64,000 nt of DNA from Xanthomonas pisi DSM 18956 (GTDB lineage Bacteria; Pseudomonadota; Gammaproteobacteria; Xanthomonadales; Xanthomonadaceae): positions 24,653 to 88,652 of the forward strand of contig NZ_JPLE01000024.1 in assembly GCF_001010415.1 (NCBI RefSeq), read 5' to 3'. Below are positions 1 to 8,970 of this stretch, in pieces. Under the pieces are notes generated by a model, which ran no database searches, was not told where the DNA came from, and saw only the letters and a program-made list of their open reading frames with translations. Numbering within the stretch: the first letter of the stretch is position 1; each line of letters starts with the position of its first letter. The position numbers and the translations under genes are program-made.

Positions 1-1144
1 AAACCAGATCGGCCTGCTTGCCGACTTCGATCGAGCCGATCTTGTCGCCGAAGCCCAACGCGCGCGCGCCGCCCAGCGTGGCTGCGCGCAGCGTGGTGGC
101 CGCATCCAGCGCAGTGGCATCGTTGGCGACGGCCTTGGCCAGGATCGCGGCGGTGCGGTTCTCGCTGAACATATCCAGGTCGTTGTTGCTGGCGCAGCCG
201 TCGGTGCCGATGGCCAGGTTCACCCCGGCACGCTGCAATGCGCAGGCCGGGCAGAAGCCGGAGGCCAGCTTGAGGTTGGACTCGGGGCAATGCACCACGC
301 TGACGCCGCGCTCTGCGCACAGATGGATTTCTGCATCGGTGAGCTGGGTCATGTGCACGGCGATCAGGCGGTCGTTGACCAGGCCCAACCGATCCAGGCG
401 CGCCAGTGGGCGCTGGCCGTATTGCTTGACCGAATCGGCCACCTCCTGCGCGGTTTCATGCGTGTGCAGATGCACCGGCATGTCCAGCTGGTCGGCGAGC
501 ATGCGCACGCGCTCGAAGTTGGCATCGTTCACCGTATACGGCGCATGCGGTGCGAACGCCGTGCCGATCAACGGATCGTCGCGCCATTGGTCGTGCAACT
601 CGCCCGCCCGCGCGAAGTATTCGTCGTCCGACGACGCCCAGGCCGTGGGGAAATCGATGATCACCGCGCCGACCAGCGCACGGAAGCCGTGTTGCTTGTA
701 GACCGCAGCCTGCACGTCGGCGAAGAAGTAGTTTTCGTTGACGCAGGTGGTGCCGCCGCGCAGCATCTCGGCGATGGCGAGCGTGGTGCCGTCGGCCACG
801 AACTCCGGCCCGATCACCGCCGCTTCCACCGGCCAGATGTGCTGCTGCAGCCACACCATCAGCGGCAGATCGTCGGCAATGCCGCGCAGCAGGGTCATCG
901 GGTTGTGCGTATGCGCATTGACCAGACCCGGCATCAACGCCGCTTCCGGGCGCGACACGGTCTGCTTCGGCGCAAAACGCGCACGCGCTTCAGCGGCCGG
1001 CAGCACGGCCACGATGACGCCGTTGCTGACCGCCACCGCATGGTCTTCCAGCACCACTGCATGCGGTTCGATCGGCACCACGTAACCGGCTTCGATCAAC
1101 AGGTCGCAGGGTTCGGGCGGGGCATTGGTCATGAGCGGGTCCAT
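1..1144 (-). CDS. TRZ/ATZ-family amidohydrolase, C-terminus cut by window edge
   Basis: This is a metal-dependent amidohydrolase of the family that holds 5'-methylthioadenosine/S-adenosylhomocysteine deaminase, guanine deaminase and chlorohydrolases. I translated it from the reverse strand. It shows the N-terminal metal motif NAHTHN, later HLHTHE and a downstream VHMTQL histidine, then VHCPESNLKLASG and GTDGCASNNDLD, all typical of the subfamily. The reading frame is open to base 1, so roughly the last 60 residues are missing. Two in-frame ATGs (1144 and 1132) lack a clear Shine-Dalgarno; I chose the longer. It starts 7 bases after the stop of the upstream exported protein and is probably cotranscribed with it. 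MTA/SAH deaminase activity is likely from family membership but the exact substrate is inferred. Confidence 0.88.
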   Translation of the reverse strand, partial: MDPLMTNAPPEPCDLLIEAGYVVPIEPHAVVLEDHAVAVSNGVIVAVLPAAEARARFAPKQTVSRPEAALMPGLVNAHTHNPMTLLRGIADDLPLMVWLQQHIWPVEAAVIGPEFVADGTTLAIAEMLRGGTTCVNENYFFADVQAAVYKQHGFRALVGAVIIDFPTAWASSDDEYFARAGELHDQWRDDPLIGTAFAPHAPYTVNDANFERVRMLADQLDMPVHLHTHETAQEVADSVKQYGQRPLARLDRLGLVNDRLIAVHMTQLTDAEIHLCAERGVSVVHCPESNLKLASGFCPACALQRAGVNLAIGTDGCASNNDLDMFSENRTAAILAKAVANDATALDAATTLRAATLGGARALGFGDKIGSIEVGKQADLV

Positions 1145-1151
1145 AAGAGGT

Positions 1152-2087
1152 TTAGTTGCCGAACGGCCAGGGGTCGTTGGAGCGTGACACAGGCACATAC
1201 CGCATGCCGTCGTAGCGCAGTACCTGGCGTTGGCGATGCGTGCGTTCGGTGTCGTCCGCATCCTTGACGGTAGTGGAGGTCACCAAGGTGGCAGTCAGTG
1301 AGATGTCGGCGTAGCCGGCGTGGATTGGCGTGTCCATCGACAGGGTGAGCGTGCCGCGCTCGGTCACCACACCCGTCGCACCCCAGTTGCACGGCTCGCC
1401 TTTCACCCGCTGCCAGACTGTCAGATCCCGCTGCAGCACCGGACGCAGCACGCGCCCTTCGCGCACCAGCAAGGTCAGTGCATCATTGCTGTCGAAATCC
1501 GGGCAACTGGCACCGCGCGCAACGCTGTGCACGACCATGCCAAACGCGCGGACGCCCTTCGCCAGGTCATAACGCGCGGTATCCAGGCGCAGACTGTCTG
1601 CAGCAAGCTCGAAGCCGGCGTCCTCGCCCATTTGCTGGGCGTACAACGCCACCGCCTCACCAGTGCCCGCATCGAGCATCGCAACGCGCACTTCGAGGTC
1701 GCGCTCGCCTGTGCCGGTGGCGGCATCGCCAGCAAACGCAATCGCCGCCAGCGTTATCGATGGATCGTATGGCCACGGCTTGCAGGTCTGTGCCACGACA
1801 CGTGCGACCGGCACTGCCTCTGCGGTGCCGCCAACCACCCCGGACGCCGCAACCGCGGCCACCGCCGCCACGCTTCGTGCGTCGCAGGCGGTGGTCGCGG
1901 TTTGCGCAAATGCCGAGGACGCTGCAAGCGTGCCAATAGCGGCCAACAACAGGTAGCAAGCGGCCGTCAGGTGGATGCGGCTAGTGCACAGAAACCGCTG
2001 TGTACCAGCGGTACATGCAGATTCCGAACACCGGCCGCCCGCGCCTGGCGGCTGCGCAGTCGTATTGTCGGCTGCTCCTAGCGCCAT
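1152..2087 (-). CDS. Hypothetical exported protein
   Basis: I do not recognise a family. The 311-residue frame has a hydrophobic stretch followed by AASSAFAQ, a convincing signal peptidase I site, but this lies about 60 residues after the only in-frame ATG. The true start may therefore be a non-ATG codon nearer the signal peptide (around 2000). The mature part contains four or more cysteines (TACDARS, AQTCKPWPYD, ASCPDFD, EPCNWGA), which suggests disulphides in the periplasm, and a long beta-like C-terminal half ending VPVSRSNDPWPFGN. It sits between efp (upstream, 57 bases away) and the amidohydrolase (7 bases downstream) on the same strand. No function is assigned. Confidence 0.7.
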   Translation of the reverse strand: MALGAADNTTAQPPGAGGRCSESACTAGTQRFLCTSRIHLTAACYLLLAAIGTLAASSAFAQTATTACDARSVAAVAAVAASGVVGGTAEAVPVARVVAQTCKPWPYDPSITLAAIAFAGDAATGTGERDLEVRVAMLDAGTGEAVALYAQQMGEDAGFELAADSLRLDTARYDLAKGVRAFGMVVHSVARGASCPDFDSNDALTLLVREGRVLRPVLQRDLTVWQRVKGEPCNWGATGVVTERGTLTLSMDTPIHAGYADISLTATLVTSTTVKDADDTERTHRQRQVLRYDGMRYVPVSRSNDPWPFGN

Positions 2088-2143
2088 CAGGACACTGGCA
2101 CTGCGTCCTGCTCGGCCGGACTGGCGTCCCGGGCGCATCCGGC

Positions 2144-2710
2144 TTACTTGACGCGCGCCGAGTACTCGCCCGAGCGGGTGTCGACCTTGATGATCTCGTC
2201 CTGATTGACGAACAACGGCACGCGCACCACTGCGCCGGTTTCCAGCGTGGCCGGCTTGCCGCCGCCGCCGGAGGTATCGCCGCGCACGCCCGGATCGGTC
2301 TCGGTGATCTTCAGCTCGACAAAGTTCGGCGGCTGCACCCAGATCGGCGCGCCATTCCACAGCGTCACGATGCAGTCTTCCTCGCCCTTGAGCCACTTGT
2401 CGGCGCCGCCCATGCCAGCCTTGTCGGTCTGCACCTGCTCGAAGGTTTCCGGGTCCATGAAGTGCCAGTACTCGCCATCGCTGTACAGGTAGCGCATGTC
2501 GGTATCGACCACGTCGGCCACTTCCACGTCGTCGGTGGCCTTCATGGTCATTTCGACCACGCGGCCGGACTTGATGAAGCGGTACTTCATGCGGGTGAAG
2601 GCCTGGCCCTTGCCCGGCTTGACGTATTCGGTCTCGGTGATGACCGCCGGTTCGTTGTTGACCAGGATCTTCATGCCGTTCTTGACGTCGTTCATGCCAA
2701 CAGTGGCCAT
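2144..2710 (-). CDS. efp: Elongation factor P
   Basis: EF-P enters the ribosomal E site and rescues ribosomes stalled on polyproline. The 188-residue product has the full three-domain length. The conserved loop reads [11 protein letters not shown] and places the modifiable lysine at residue 34, exactly the position that EpmA/EpmB beta-lysylate in E. coli. The C-terminus (GEYSARVK) is canonical. The start ATG at 2710 gives the standard [13 protein letters not shown]-terminus. The lysine-modifying gene epmB starts divergently about 100 bases away, so both probably share the control region 2711-2811. EpmA is not in this window. Confidence 0.98.
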   Translation of the reverse strand: MATVGMNDVKNGMKILVNNEPAVITETEYVKPGKGQAFTRMKYRFIKSGRVVEMTMKATDDVEVADVVDTDMRYLYSDGEYWHFMDPETFEQVQTDKAGMGGADKWLKGEEDCIVTLWNGAPIWVQPPNFVELKITETDPGVRGDTSGGGGKPATLETGAVVRVPLFVNQDEIIKVDTRSGEYSARVK

Positions 2711-2811
2711 GGTGCAGCTCCTCGATAAGACCACGACCCGCCACACGGTGGCCGGTCGGATTAGAATGGGGCGCCCGCCGCAACCGGCGGGCATTGGTTT
2801 TGTGACCGCAC

Positions 2812-3840
2812 ATGATAACCGCAGCCCCCGTCGCCTTACAGCCATCCCCGCCCACCGCCCTGCAGCCACCGCGCTGGCAGCAGCAGTGGCGCGACGCCGT
2901 GCGCGACCCGCGCAGGTTGCTGGAACTGCTGGGCCTGGACGCGCAAGCGGCCGGTATCAGCGCCGACGCAGCCGCGCAGTTCCCGCTGCGGGTACCGCAG
3001 GCATTCGTGGCGCGGATGCGGCACGGCGACCTGCACGACCCGCTGCTGCGCCAGGTCCTGCCGCTGGATGCAGAAATGCAGCCGGTGCCGGGCTTCGGCC
3101 TGGATGCGGTCGGCGATGCCGCCGCCAAGACCGCCGCCGGGGTGATCCAGAAATACCGCGGCCGTGCCCTGCTGATCGCCACCGGCAGTTGCGCGGTGCA
3201 CTGCCGCTACTGTTTCCGCCGCCACTTCCCGTATGCGGAAGAAACCGCTGCGCGCGAGGGCTGGCGTGAGGCGGTGGAGGCGATCGCCGCCGACCCGGAC
3301 ATCGACGAAGTGCTGCTGTCCGGCGGCGACCCGCTGTCGCTGGCCACACCCAAACTGGTCGAACTCACCGATGCCCTGGCCGCCATCGGGCACCTCAAGC
3401 GGCTGCGCATCCATAGCCGCCTGCCGGTGGTACTGCCCGCACGCGTCGACGCGCCTTTGCTGGCCTGGTTGCGCAGCCTGCCGTGGCCGGTGGCCTTCGT
3501 GATCCACGCCAACCATGCCAACGAATTCGATGCCGACGTGGACACCGCCATGCAGGCATTGCGCGGTGCCGGCGTGCAACTGCTCAATCAGGCAGTGCTG
3601 CTGCGCGGGGTCAACGACAGCGTGGACGCGCTGGCCGCGTTGAGCGAACGCAGCTTTGCCGCCGGCGTGCTGCCGTACTACCTGCATCAGCTCGATCGCG
3701 TGGCGGGCGTGGCGCATTTCGAAGTGGACGACGTCCGCGCACGTGCCCTGCATGCGGAACTGGCCACGCGGCTGTCCGGCTATCTGGTCCCGCGCCTGGT
3801 CCGCGAAATCCCCGGCGATACCGGCAAACGACCGCTGTAA
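2812..3840 (+). CDS. epmB: EF-P (R)-beta-lysine-forming 2,3-aminomutase EpmB
   Basis: This radical SAM, PLP-dependent enzyme converts L-lysine to beta-lysine for attachment to EF-P Lys34. The 342-residue protein has the radical-SAM cluster motif CAVHCRYC (cysteines near residues 127, 131 and 134), followed by FRRHFPY and the [11 protein letters not shown] motif of lysine aminomutases. The length fits EpmB/YjeK rather than the longer clostridial KamA. It faces efp head to head, which strongly supports the EF-P assignment. It is followed by a REP-like hairpin and then the convergent GGDEF-EAL gene. Confidence 0.96.
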   Translation: MITAAPVALQPSPPTALQPPRWQQQWRDAVRDPRRLLELLGLDAQAAGISADAAAQFPLRVPQAFVARMRHGDLHDPLLRQVLPLDAEMQPVPGFGLDAVGDAAAKTAAGVIQKYRGRALLIATGSCAVHCRYCFRRHFPYAEETAAREGWREAVEAIAADPDIDEVLLSGGDPLSLATPKLVELTDALAAIGHLKRLRIHSRLPVVLPARVDAPLLAWLRSLPWPVAFVIHANHANEFDADVDTAMQALRGAGVQLLNQAVLLRGVNDSVDALAALSERSFAAGVLPYYLHQLDRVAGVAHFEVDDVRARALHAELATRLSGYLVPRLVREIPGDTGKRPL

Positions 3841-3864
3841 CCACCCGGCTCGAACACACTGGAT

Positions 3865-3934
3865 CGTAGGAACGTACCTGGGCGCGACGAAGCCCTGCCG
3901 ATAAAGCCCCGTCGCGCCCGGGTGCGCTCCTACG
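3865..3934. repeat. REP-like intergenic hairpin, copy 1
   Basis: Two 25-base arms (3865-3889 and 3910-3934) are inverted copies of each other with only three mismatches, all in positions that still allow G-T pairing. The arm consensus is CGTAGGAGCGCACCCGGGCG. It fills the gap between convergent epmB and the GGDEF-EAL gene and could act as a bidirectional transcription stop. A second member of the same family lies at 8882-8951. Confidence 0.85.
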
Positions 3935-3938
3935 GCGC

Positions 3939-6056
3939 TCAGCCCGCGGCGATCAGCTTGACCAGATCGGCCGGACTCAACGGCCTGCTGAACCAGTATC
4001 CCTGCCCCAGGTCGCAACCGCGCTCGCGCAGCAGGTTGAATTGCGCTTCCTGCTCGATGCCTTCGGCCACCACGGTGATCCCCAGCGAATGGGCCATGTT
4101 GATGATGGCGGTGGTCAGCGCCAGATCGTCCGGGTCGCGCTGCAGGTCGGCGATGAAGCTCTTGTCGATCTTGACCCCGTCCACCGGCACCTGGCGCAAA
4201 TGGCTCAAACCGGAGAAGCCGGTGCCGAAGTCGTCCAGCCACACCTTCACCCCGGTGCGGTGCAGCTGATCGAGCAGGCTGGCGGCCATCATCTCGTCGC
4301 CGATCACCGCCGTTTCGGTCAGTTCCAGATGCAGGCGCGCGGCCGGCAGGCCGGACTCGGCCAGGCACTCGGCCACGGTGTCGATCAGATCGCCGCTGCG
4401 CAGCTGGCGCGGCGACACATTGACCGAAATGAACAGGCCCTCGCCCACGTCCGGCCACTGCGCCGCTTCCAGACAGGCCGCGCGCAGCACCTTGGGGCCG
4501 ATCGTCTCGATCAGCCCGCTCTGCTCGGCGATATCGATAAAGGTAGAGGGCGCAATCGTGCCCAGCGCCGGGTGCTGCCACCGCAGCAGCACCTCCACGC
4601 CTACCAGCACGCGGTCGCTGGTGCGGTAGATCGGCTGATACACCAGCCGCAATTCGTCGCGCTCCCAGGCACCGCGCAGCTCGTGCTCCATATGCACGCG
4701 CCGCTCCACCGCATGGTCGGCCGCGCGGCTGTAGAAGCGGTGGCAGTTCTTGCCGGCGACCTTGGCCTGGTACATCGCGATGTCGCCGTTCTTCAACAGC
4801 GCGGTGGCATCGTTGGCGTCGTCAGGAAACAGTGTGATGCCGATCGAGGTGCCCAGGAACACTTCACGGCCCTGCACGTTCAACGGGCGGCTCAGCTCGT
4901 GCACCAGGCGGTCCGCCAGCTGTGCGGCAAGCAGGCTGACATCGCCGCTTTGCAGCAGGATCACGAACTCGTCGCCGCCGAAGCGCGCCAGGATCGCATC
5001 GTCGCCACCCAGCGCGGAAACCGCGCGACTGATCCGGCTGGCGAACTGCAGCAAGGCCTCGTCGCCGGCTTCATGCCCCAGCGTGTCGTTGACGCGCTTG
5101 AAGTCGTCGATATCGGCAAACAGCAGCGCCAGCTTGCTGTTGCTGCTGCGCGCGGTGTTGAGCAGATGGTCCAGCCCTTCGCGAAAACCGAGCCGATTGG
5201 TCAGCCCGGTCAGCGCATCGGTGTAGGCCATATGACGCACTTCGCGGTCGTGCCGGGCGATGCTTTCGCTCATGCGGCCGAAGGCGGAAATCAGCTCGCC
5301 GATTTCGTCGTTGCGCGGATGCGGCGGCAGTTGCACCGCATAGTCGCCACGCTCGATCTGGCGTGCGGCCGCAGCCAGCAACCGCACCGGCGCCACCAGC
5401 GTGCGCTGCACATAGATCGCCAGCAGCACGCCCAGCGCCACCAGCGCGGCCAGCAGCACCAGCAACCAGCCCAGATCGCGCTTGCCGATCGCATTGAGGT
5501 TCTCGACCAGGGTCAGGTTGGCGCCGGATTCGATCTTGCGCACCCGCTCGCGCGACATCCCCACGCGCACGCCACCGATGCGCTGGTCGCCGATCTTGAT
5601 CGGCACCGTCACGTCCAGCACCTCGGGCGAGGATTGCAGCAGCATCGCCTGCGCCGCCACCGCCTTGGCCGCGAGCGGGTCGTTCATGCGCTGTCCGTAG
5701 CGCTGCAGATTGGGCGTGCCGTCATGCACCAGCAGGCCGCGCCTGTCGAACACCAGCACGTACGTCACCACTTGCTGGCGCGACGCATTGCGCACCAGCG
5801 CCCCCACCGCGCCCAGGTCGGAGTAATACAGCGGGTTGGCCAGACCGGACGCCAGCTCGGTCGCCAGCGTCTCGCCGCGGGTGCGCAGGCTGCGATCGAA
5901 CAGCTCGTGCAGGATCTGCGCGCTCAACCCGCGCACCTCGCGCTGCATCGCGCTCTGGCGTTGCAACAGCGACGCCAGGATCGCGCCGACGAGCAGCAGG
6001 GTCAGCGCCATGACCAACAGGAAACGTGCCTGCAACCCGAAGCGCACCTGACTCAT
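3939..6056 (-). CDS. HAMP-GGDEF-EAL cyclic-di-GMP enzyme, membrane bound
   Basis: The 705-residue inner-membrane protein has a first transmembrane helix near residues 11-31, a periplasmic sensor of about 160 residues, a second helix near 194-216, a HAMP linker, a GGDEF domain (about 275-440) and an EAL domain (about 455-700). The cyclase signature ARFGGDEFVILL is intact, but no RxxD inhibitory site precedes it. The phosphodiesterase side has EVL in place of EAL, with SVNVSPRQL, ELTET, WLDDFGTGFSGL, KIDKSF and AEGIE all present, so both activities could be functional. The start overlaps the stop of the upstream PhnD-like binding protein (ATGA-type overlap at 6053-6056), implying translational coupling and a shared signal. 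Which activity dominates cannot be read from sequence. Confidence 0.95.
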   Translation of the reverse strand: MSQVRFGLQARFLLVMALTLLLVGAILASLLQRQSAMQREVRGLSAQILHELFDRSLRTRGETLATELASGLANPLYYSDLGAVGALVRNASRQQVVTYVLVFDRRGLLVHDGTPNLQRYGQRMNDPLAAKAVAAQAMLLQSSPEVLDVTVPIKIGDQRIGGVRVGMSRERVRKIESGANLTLVENLNAIGKRDLGWLLVLLAALVALGVLLAIYVQRTLVAPVRLLAAAARQIERGDYAVQLPPHPRNDEIGELISAFGRMSESIARHDREVRHMAYTDALTGLTNRLGFREGLDHLLNTARSSNSKLALLFADIDDFKRVNDTLGHEAGDEALLQFASRISRAVSALGGDDAILARFGGDEFVILLQSGDVSLLAAQLADRLVHELSRPLNVQGREVFLGTSIGITLFPDDANDATALLKNGDIAMYQAKVAGKNCHRFYSRAADHAVERRVHMEHELRGAWERDELRLVYQPIYRTSDRVLVGVEVLLRWQHPALGTIAPSTFIDIAEQSGLIETIGPKVLRAACLEAAQWPDVGEGLFISVNVSPRQLRSGDLIDTVAECLAESGLPAARLHLELTETAVIGDEMMAASLLDQLHRTGVKVWLDDFGTGFSGLSHLRQVPVDGVKIDKSFIADLQRDPDDLALTTAIINMAHSLGITVVAEGIEQEAQFNLLRERGCDLGQGYWFSRPLSPADLVKLIAAG

Positions 6057-6982
6057 TCCATTTCATTCCTGACGTGCTGCAAGCCGGTGCTCAATGCATC
6101 CAGACGCCTGCGACTCTCGCTATCCAGCGGGTAGAACGCGGTGGTACCGAAGAAACGCTTGAGCGCCGGTGCGGCCTTCGGGTCGGAGGCGGCCTGCAGC
6201 AACACCGCGCGCAGGCGGCGCTCCACTGCCGGGTCCATACCGGAGCGCACCATTTCCACCGCCCGCGGCACTGGCGCGCTGCGGTACACGATGCGGAAAT
6301 CGCGTTTGAACACCGGCGGCAGATGGCGCTCGTCGTCCCAATCGAGATTACTGAAGGCCCCGGCATCGATCAGGCGCTTGTGAACGAAGGCGGCGATGTT
6401 CAATTTGGAGCCGACCATCAGATAGCCGACCGAGCCAGGCACCTGGAGGTCGTCCGGCGACAGCAGCACATCGCAGGCAATGCCGTTGCGCATCAGCTCC
6501 AGCATCGGCACCAGATAGCCGCTGGTGGACGATGCATTCTGCAGCGCCAGGCTATGCCCGCGCAGTTGCGTGAGCGACTGGATCGGGCTGTCGCGGCGCA
6601 CGAAAAACACCGTATGGAAGTCGCGCACACCGCCCCGCTCGGTCATCAGCAAGGGGTGCACGCCGCCGCGCCGCTCCAGCAGCATCGCCGCACCGGTGGT
6701 CTCGCTGACCCAGTCGACCCGGCCACGCCGCAGGTAACTGGACATCTGGCGCGCATCCGGTGCCATCAGGATTTCGCCACGACGGATGCCCACCTCGCGC
6801 ATGCGCGGCACCACGTAGTCCAGCAGCGGTTTGAGTTGATCGTAATGTGTGGCGGGGTCATCGCTGATCCGCCCGAGCACCAATACCGAGGAGGGCGCTG
6901 CCGCAGCCGTCACGGCCAAGCCTGCACCGGCCAACAGCCAGCAGGCAATCAGACACCATTGTAGACCGCGCAAAACGGACAC
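6053..6982 (-). CDS. PhnD-like periplasmic substrate-binding protein
   Basis: This is a phosphate/phosphite/phosphonate-type ABC binding protein (PhnD family) of about 309 residues. A signal peptide (CLIACWLLAGAGLAVTAAAA) is followed by VLVLGRISDDPATHYDQLKPLLDYV, the family's usual opening, then VDWVSETTGAAMLLERRGG and QNASSTSGYLVPMLEL. No ABC permease or ATPase is nearby. It is instead coupled to a HAMP-GGDEF-EAL gene, so it may act as a ligand sensor for that protein. The listed start is GTG at 6982, but AGGGGAG lies better placed (8 bases) before an in-frame TTG at 6973, so the protein may be three residues shorter. The ligand is unknown. Confidence 0.9.
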   Translation of the reverse strand: MSVLRGLQWCLIACWLLAGAGLAVTAAAAPSSVLVLGRISDDPATHYDQLKPLLDYVVPRMREVGIRRGEILMAPDARQMSSYLRRGRVDWVSETTGAAMLLERRGGVHPLLMTERGGVRDFHTVFFVRRDSPIQSLTQLRGHSLALQNASSTSGYLVPMLELMRNGIACDVLLSPDDLQVPGSVGYLMVGSKLNIAAFVHKRLIDAGAFSNLDWDDERHLPPVFKRDFRIVYRSAPVPRAVEMVRSGMDPAVERRLRAVLLQAASDPKAAPALKRFFGTTAFYPLDSESRRRLDALSTGLQHVRNEME

Positions 6983-7033
6983 TCCCCTAGAGCCGCGGAC
7001 AGCCTAGCCGAATCTTTGAAGATGTGACAGACG

Positions 7034-7798
7034 TCAGTTTCCGGCACGCCTGGCCAGCATCGCCATGCGCTGCGCATCGGACAGGATGCCGCGGATCAGC
7101 CGCACCTCCTGCTCGGTCATCTCCGCGCGCAACAACAACCGCCGCAACTTGCGCATCGCCGACTCCGGCGCGCGGCCCTTGTGGAAGTCGATCTCGTCCA
7201 GGGTCTCGCCCAGCTGGCCGAACATGCCTTCCAGCTGCGCATGGCTGGCCGGCCCATCGCGCAGGCCGGAGGCCGGCGCCGGCGCGGGTTCGGCTTCGCC
7301 GGCGGCCAATTGCGCCAGCCGCACCTCATAGGCCAGCACCTGCACCGCCGCCGCCAGATTGAGCGAACTGAACTGCGGGTCGGACGGGATATGTACCGCC
7401 GCATGGCAGAGCTGCAATTCGTCGTTGGTCAGGCCGGTGCGCTCGCGGCCAAACACGAACGCCACCTCGGCCGGCTCGCCCGCCTTGGCCAGGGCGCGCT
7501 GCGCGCCTTCGTCCGGCAGCAATTCTTCCAGCGCCACACGGCGCGCCCGCGCGGTGCAGCCGATCACCAGCGTGCAGTCGGCCACCGCCTCGCCCAGCGT
7601 ATCGAACAGCGGCGCACTGCCCAGCACGTCCTCGGCACCGGCCGAGCGCCGATAGGCGTCTTCATCGAGCGCACGCTCGGGGGCCACCAACACCAGCCGC
7701 GAGACACCCATGGTCTTCATCGCACGCGCGGCGGCGCCGATGTTGCCTGGATGCTGGGTACCGACAAGAACAAAACGGATGCGCTGGCTGACGGACAT
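7034..7798 (-). CDS. trmJ: tRNA (cytidine/uridine-32-2'-O-)-methyltransferase TrmJ
   Basis: This SPOUT-class methyltransferase modifies the ribose of nucleotide 32 in tRNA anticodon loops. The 254-residue product opens with IRFVLVGTQHPGNIGAAARAMKTMG, the family hallmark, and contains VFGRERTGLTNDEL and IPSDPQFSSLNLAAAVQVLAYE, which form the SAM-binding trefoil knot. The C-terminal extension (FHKGRAPESAMRKLRRLL) is typical of TrmJ rather than TrmL. It is divergent from suhB, the usual arrangement in gamma-proteobacteria. The PhnD-like gene follows on the same strand after about 50 bases. Confidence 0.95.
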   Translation of the reverse strand: MSVSQRIRFVLVGTQHPGNIGAAARAMKTMGVSRLVLVAPERALDEDAYRRSAGAEDVLGSAPLFDTLGEAVADCTLVIGCTARARRVALEELLPDEGAQRALAKAGEPAEVAFVFGRERTGLTNDELQLCHAAVHIPSDPQFSSLNLAAAVQVLAYEVRLAQLAAGEAEPAPAPASGLRDGPASHAQLEGMFGQLGETLDEIDFHKGRAPESAMRKLRRLLLRAEMTEQEVRLIRGILSDAQRMAMLARRAGN

Positions 7799-7914
7799 GA
7801 ACGGAGATTGGGGAGCTGTTCGGCCGTAGATGGTAAACTGCGCGGCCGGCTTTCGCGCCGGACCGCTCTTTTACCTTCGCCATTTCCGATTCTGCCTTCA
7901 CGGGAGCTTTAACC

Positions 7915-8748
7915 ATGCAGAAACCCGCCGTCACCGTCATGGTCAAAGCCGCCCGCCTCGCCGGCAATGTGCTGTTGCGCGGTATCAACAAGCTGGACGC
8001 ACTCAACGTGGTGCAGAAAGGCCGCATGGACTACGCCAGCGAAGTCGATGCCGATGCCGAGAAGGTCATCATCAAGGAACTCAAGCGTGGTTACCCCGAG
8101 TACGCCGTGTTCGGCGAAGAAGGCGGCGTGCAGGGCGGCAAGAGTGGCCGTTACACCTGGGTCATCGACCCACTGGACGGCACCAGCAACTACCTGCGCG
8201 GGTTTCCGCACTATTGCGTGTCGATCGCACTGGTCGAAAACGGCGAACCCACCGATGCGGTGATCTTCGATCCGCTACGCAACGAGCTTTTCACCGCCAG
8301 CCGCGGCGCCGGCGCCGTGCTCAACGACCGCCGCATCCGTATCGCCGAGCGAAAGGATCTGGACGGCGCAATGATCCACACCGGCTTCCCGCCGCGCGAG
8401 CGCGCACGGATCAGTGCGCAGCTGAAGTGCGTCGATGCCCTGCTGGTCCAGGCCGAAGACGTGCGCCGCACCGGCTCGGCCGCGCTGGACCTGGCGTATG
8501 TGGCCTGCGGCCGCGCCGACGCCTACTTCGAAGCCGGCGTCAAAGCCTGGGACATCGCCGCCGGCGTGCTGCTGGTGCGCGAAGCCGGTGGCCGCGTCTG
8601 CGACTACAAGGGTGCCACTCCCCCGCGCATGGACAACATGGGCCCGGAAACCCAGCAGATCGTGGCTGGCAACATCAAGATCAGCGACGCGCTGCAGAAG
8701 GTCATCGTCAACACCGGCTACGCTCGCGAGTTCGACGCCAAGTTCTGA
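7915..8748 (+). CDS. suhB: Inositol-1-monophosphatase family protein SuhB
   Basis: SuhB is a Mg-dependent inositol monophosphatase that in E. coli also joins the ribosomal RNA antitermination complex. The 277-residue protein carries FGEEGG, the metal-binding [19 protein letters not shown] motif and the C-terminal [17 protein letters not shown] motif, all complete. The preceding sequence CACGGGAGCTTTAACC supplies a Shine-Dalgarno. It is divergent from trmJ. The last 14 codons and the bases after the stop are copied again about 115 bases downstream, described separately. Confidence 0.96.
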   Translation: MQKPAVTVMVKAARLAGNVLLRGINKLDALNVVQKGRMDYASEVDADAEKVIIKELKRGYPEYAVFGEEGGVQGGKSGRYTWVIDPLDGTSNYLRGFPHYCVSIALVENGEPTDAVIFDPLRNELFTASRGAGAVLNDRRIRIAERKDLDGAMIHTGFPPRERARISAQLKCVDALLVQAEDVRRTGSAALDLAYVACGRADAYFEAGVKAWDIAAGVLLVREAGGRVCDYKGATPPRMDNMGPETQQIVAGNIKISDALQKVIVNTGYAREFDAKF

Positions 8749-8783
8749 TCCACGCCCTGGCAGTCGTAGGAGCGCAGCAAACA

Positions 8784-8813
8784 AAGAAGGCCGGGATAGC
8801 TCCCGGCCTTCTT
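8784..8813. terminator. Perfect 13-bp hairpin after suhB
   Basis: AAGAAGGCCGGGA (8784-8796) pairs perfectly with TCCCGGCCTTCTT (8801-8813) around the loop TAGC. It lies 35 bases after the suhB stop. Flanking A and T runs make it usable as an intrinsic terminator in either direction. A near-identical hairpin is at 8971-9000. Confidence 0.85.
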
Positions 8814-8822
8814 GCATTACAG

Positions 8823-8894
8823 CGTCGGCACCGGCTATGCCCGCGAGTTCGACGCCAAGCTCTGATCGGTGCCTTGGCTGTCGTAGGAGCGCAC
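8823..8894 (+). repeat. Duplicated suhB 3' end
   Basis: From about 8824 the sequence repeats the end of suhB: CACCGGCTA, CGCGAGTTCGACGCCAAG, a TGA stop and then the TCGTAGGAGCGCA that follows the gene. It matches 8707-8777 with scattered substitutions. It is not a translatable gene. The duplication continues beyond an inserted REP-like hairpin into the second copy of the suhB terminator. Confidence 0.85.
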
Positions 8895-8951
8895 CCGGGC
8901 GCGACCGAGGTTTCAACAGGAAAAGCCCCTGCGCCCAGGTGCGCTCCTACG
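8882..8951. repeat. REP-like intergenic hairpin, copy 2
   Basis: The arms 8882-8905 and 8931-8951 are inverted copies of the same CGTAGGAGCGCACC family seen at 3865-3934. It splits the duplicated suhB tail from the duplicated hairpin: copy 1 of the tail has only the first 13 bases of the arm at 8764-8777. Confidence 0.85.
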
Positions 8952-8970
8952 CGACACACTGCAGCAAACC

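Noticed and set aside
1320..2081. Long plus-strand frame opposite the exported protein
   Set aside because: Antisense to a gene with a clear signal peptide, rich in His and Arg as expected from a shadow frame.
2088..3182. Extension of the exported protein's frame through efp
   Set aside because: The upstream part is efp read in the wrong frame.
4041..6134. 697-residue frame opposite the GGDEF-EAL gene
   Set aside because: Exactly antisense to a gene with intact GGDEF and EAL motifs; composition is His/Gln-rich noise common in high-GC DNA.
8823..8865. Second suhB gene fragment as a pseudogene
   Set aside because: Only the last 14 codons are duplicated, so it is a sequence duplication rather than a decayed gene.
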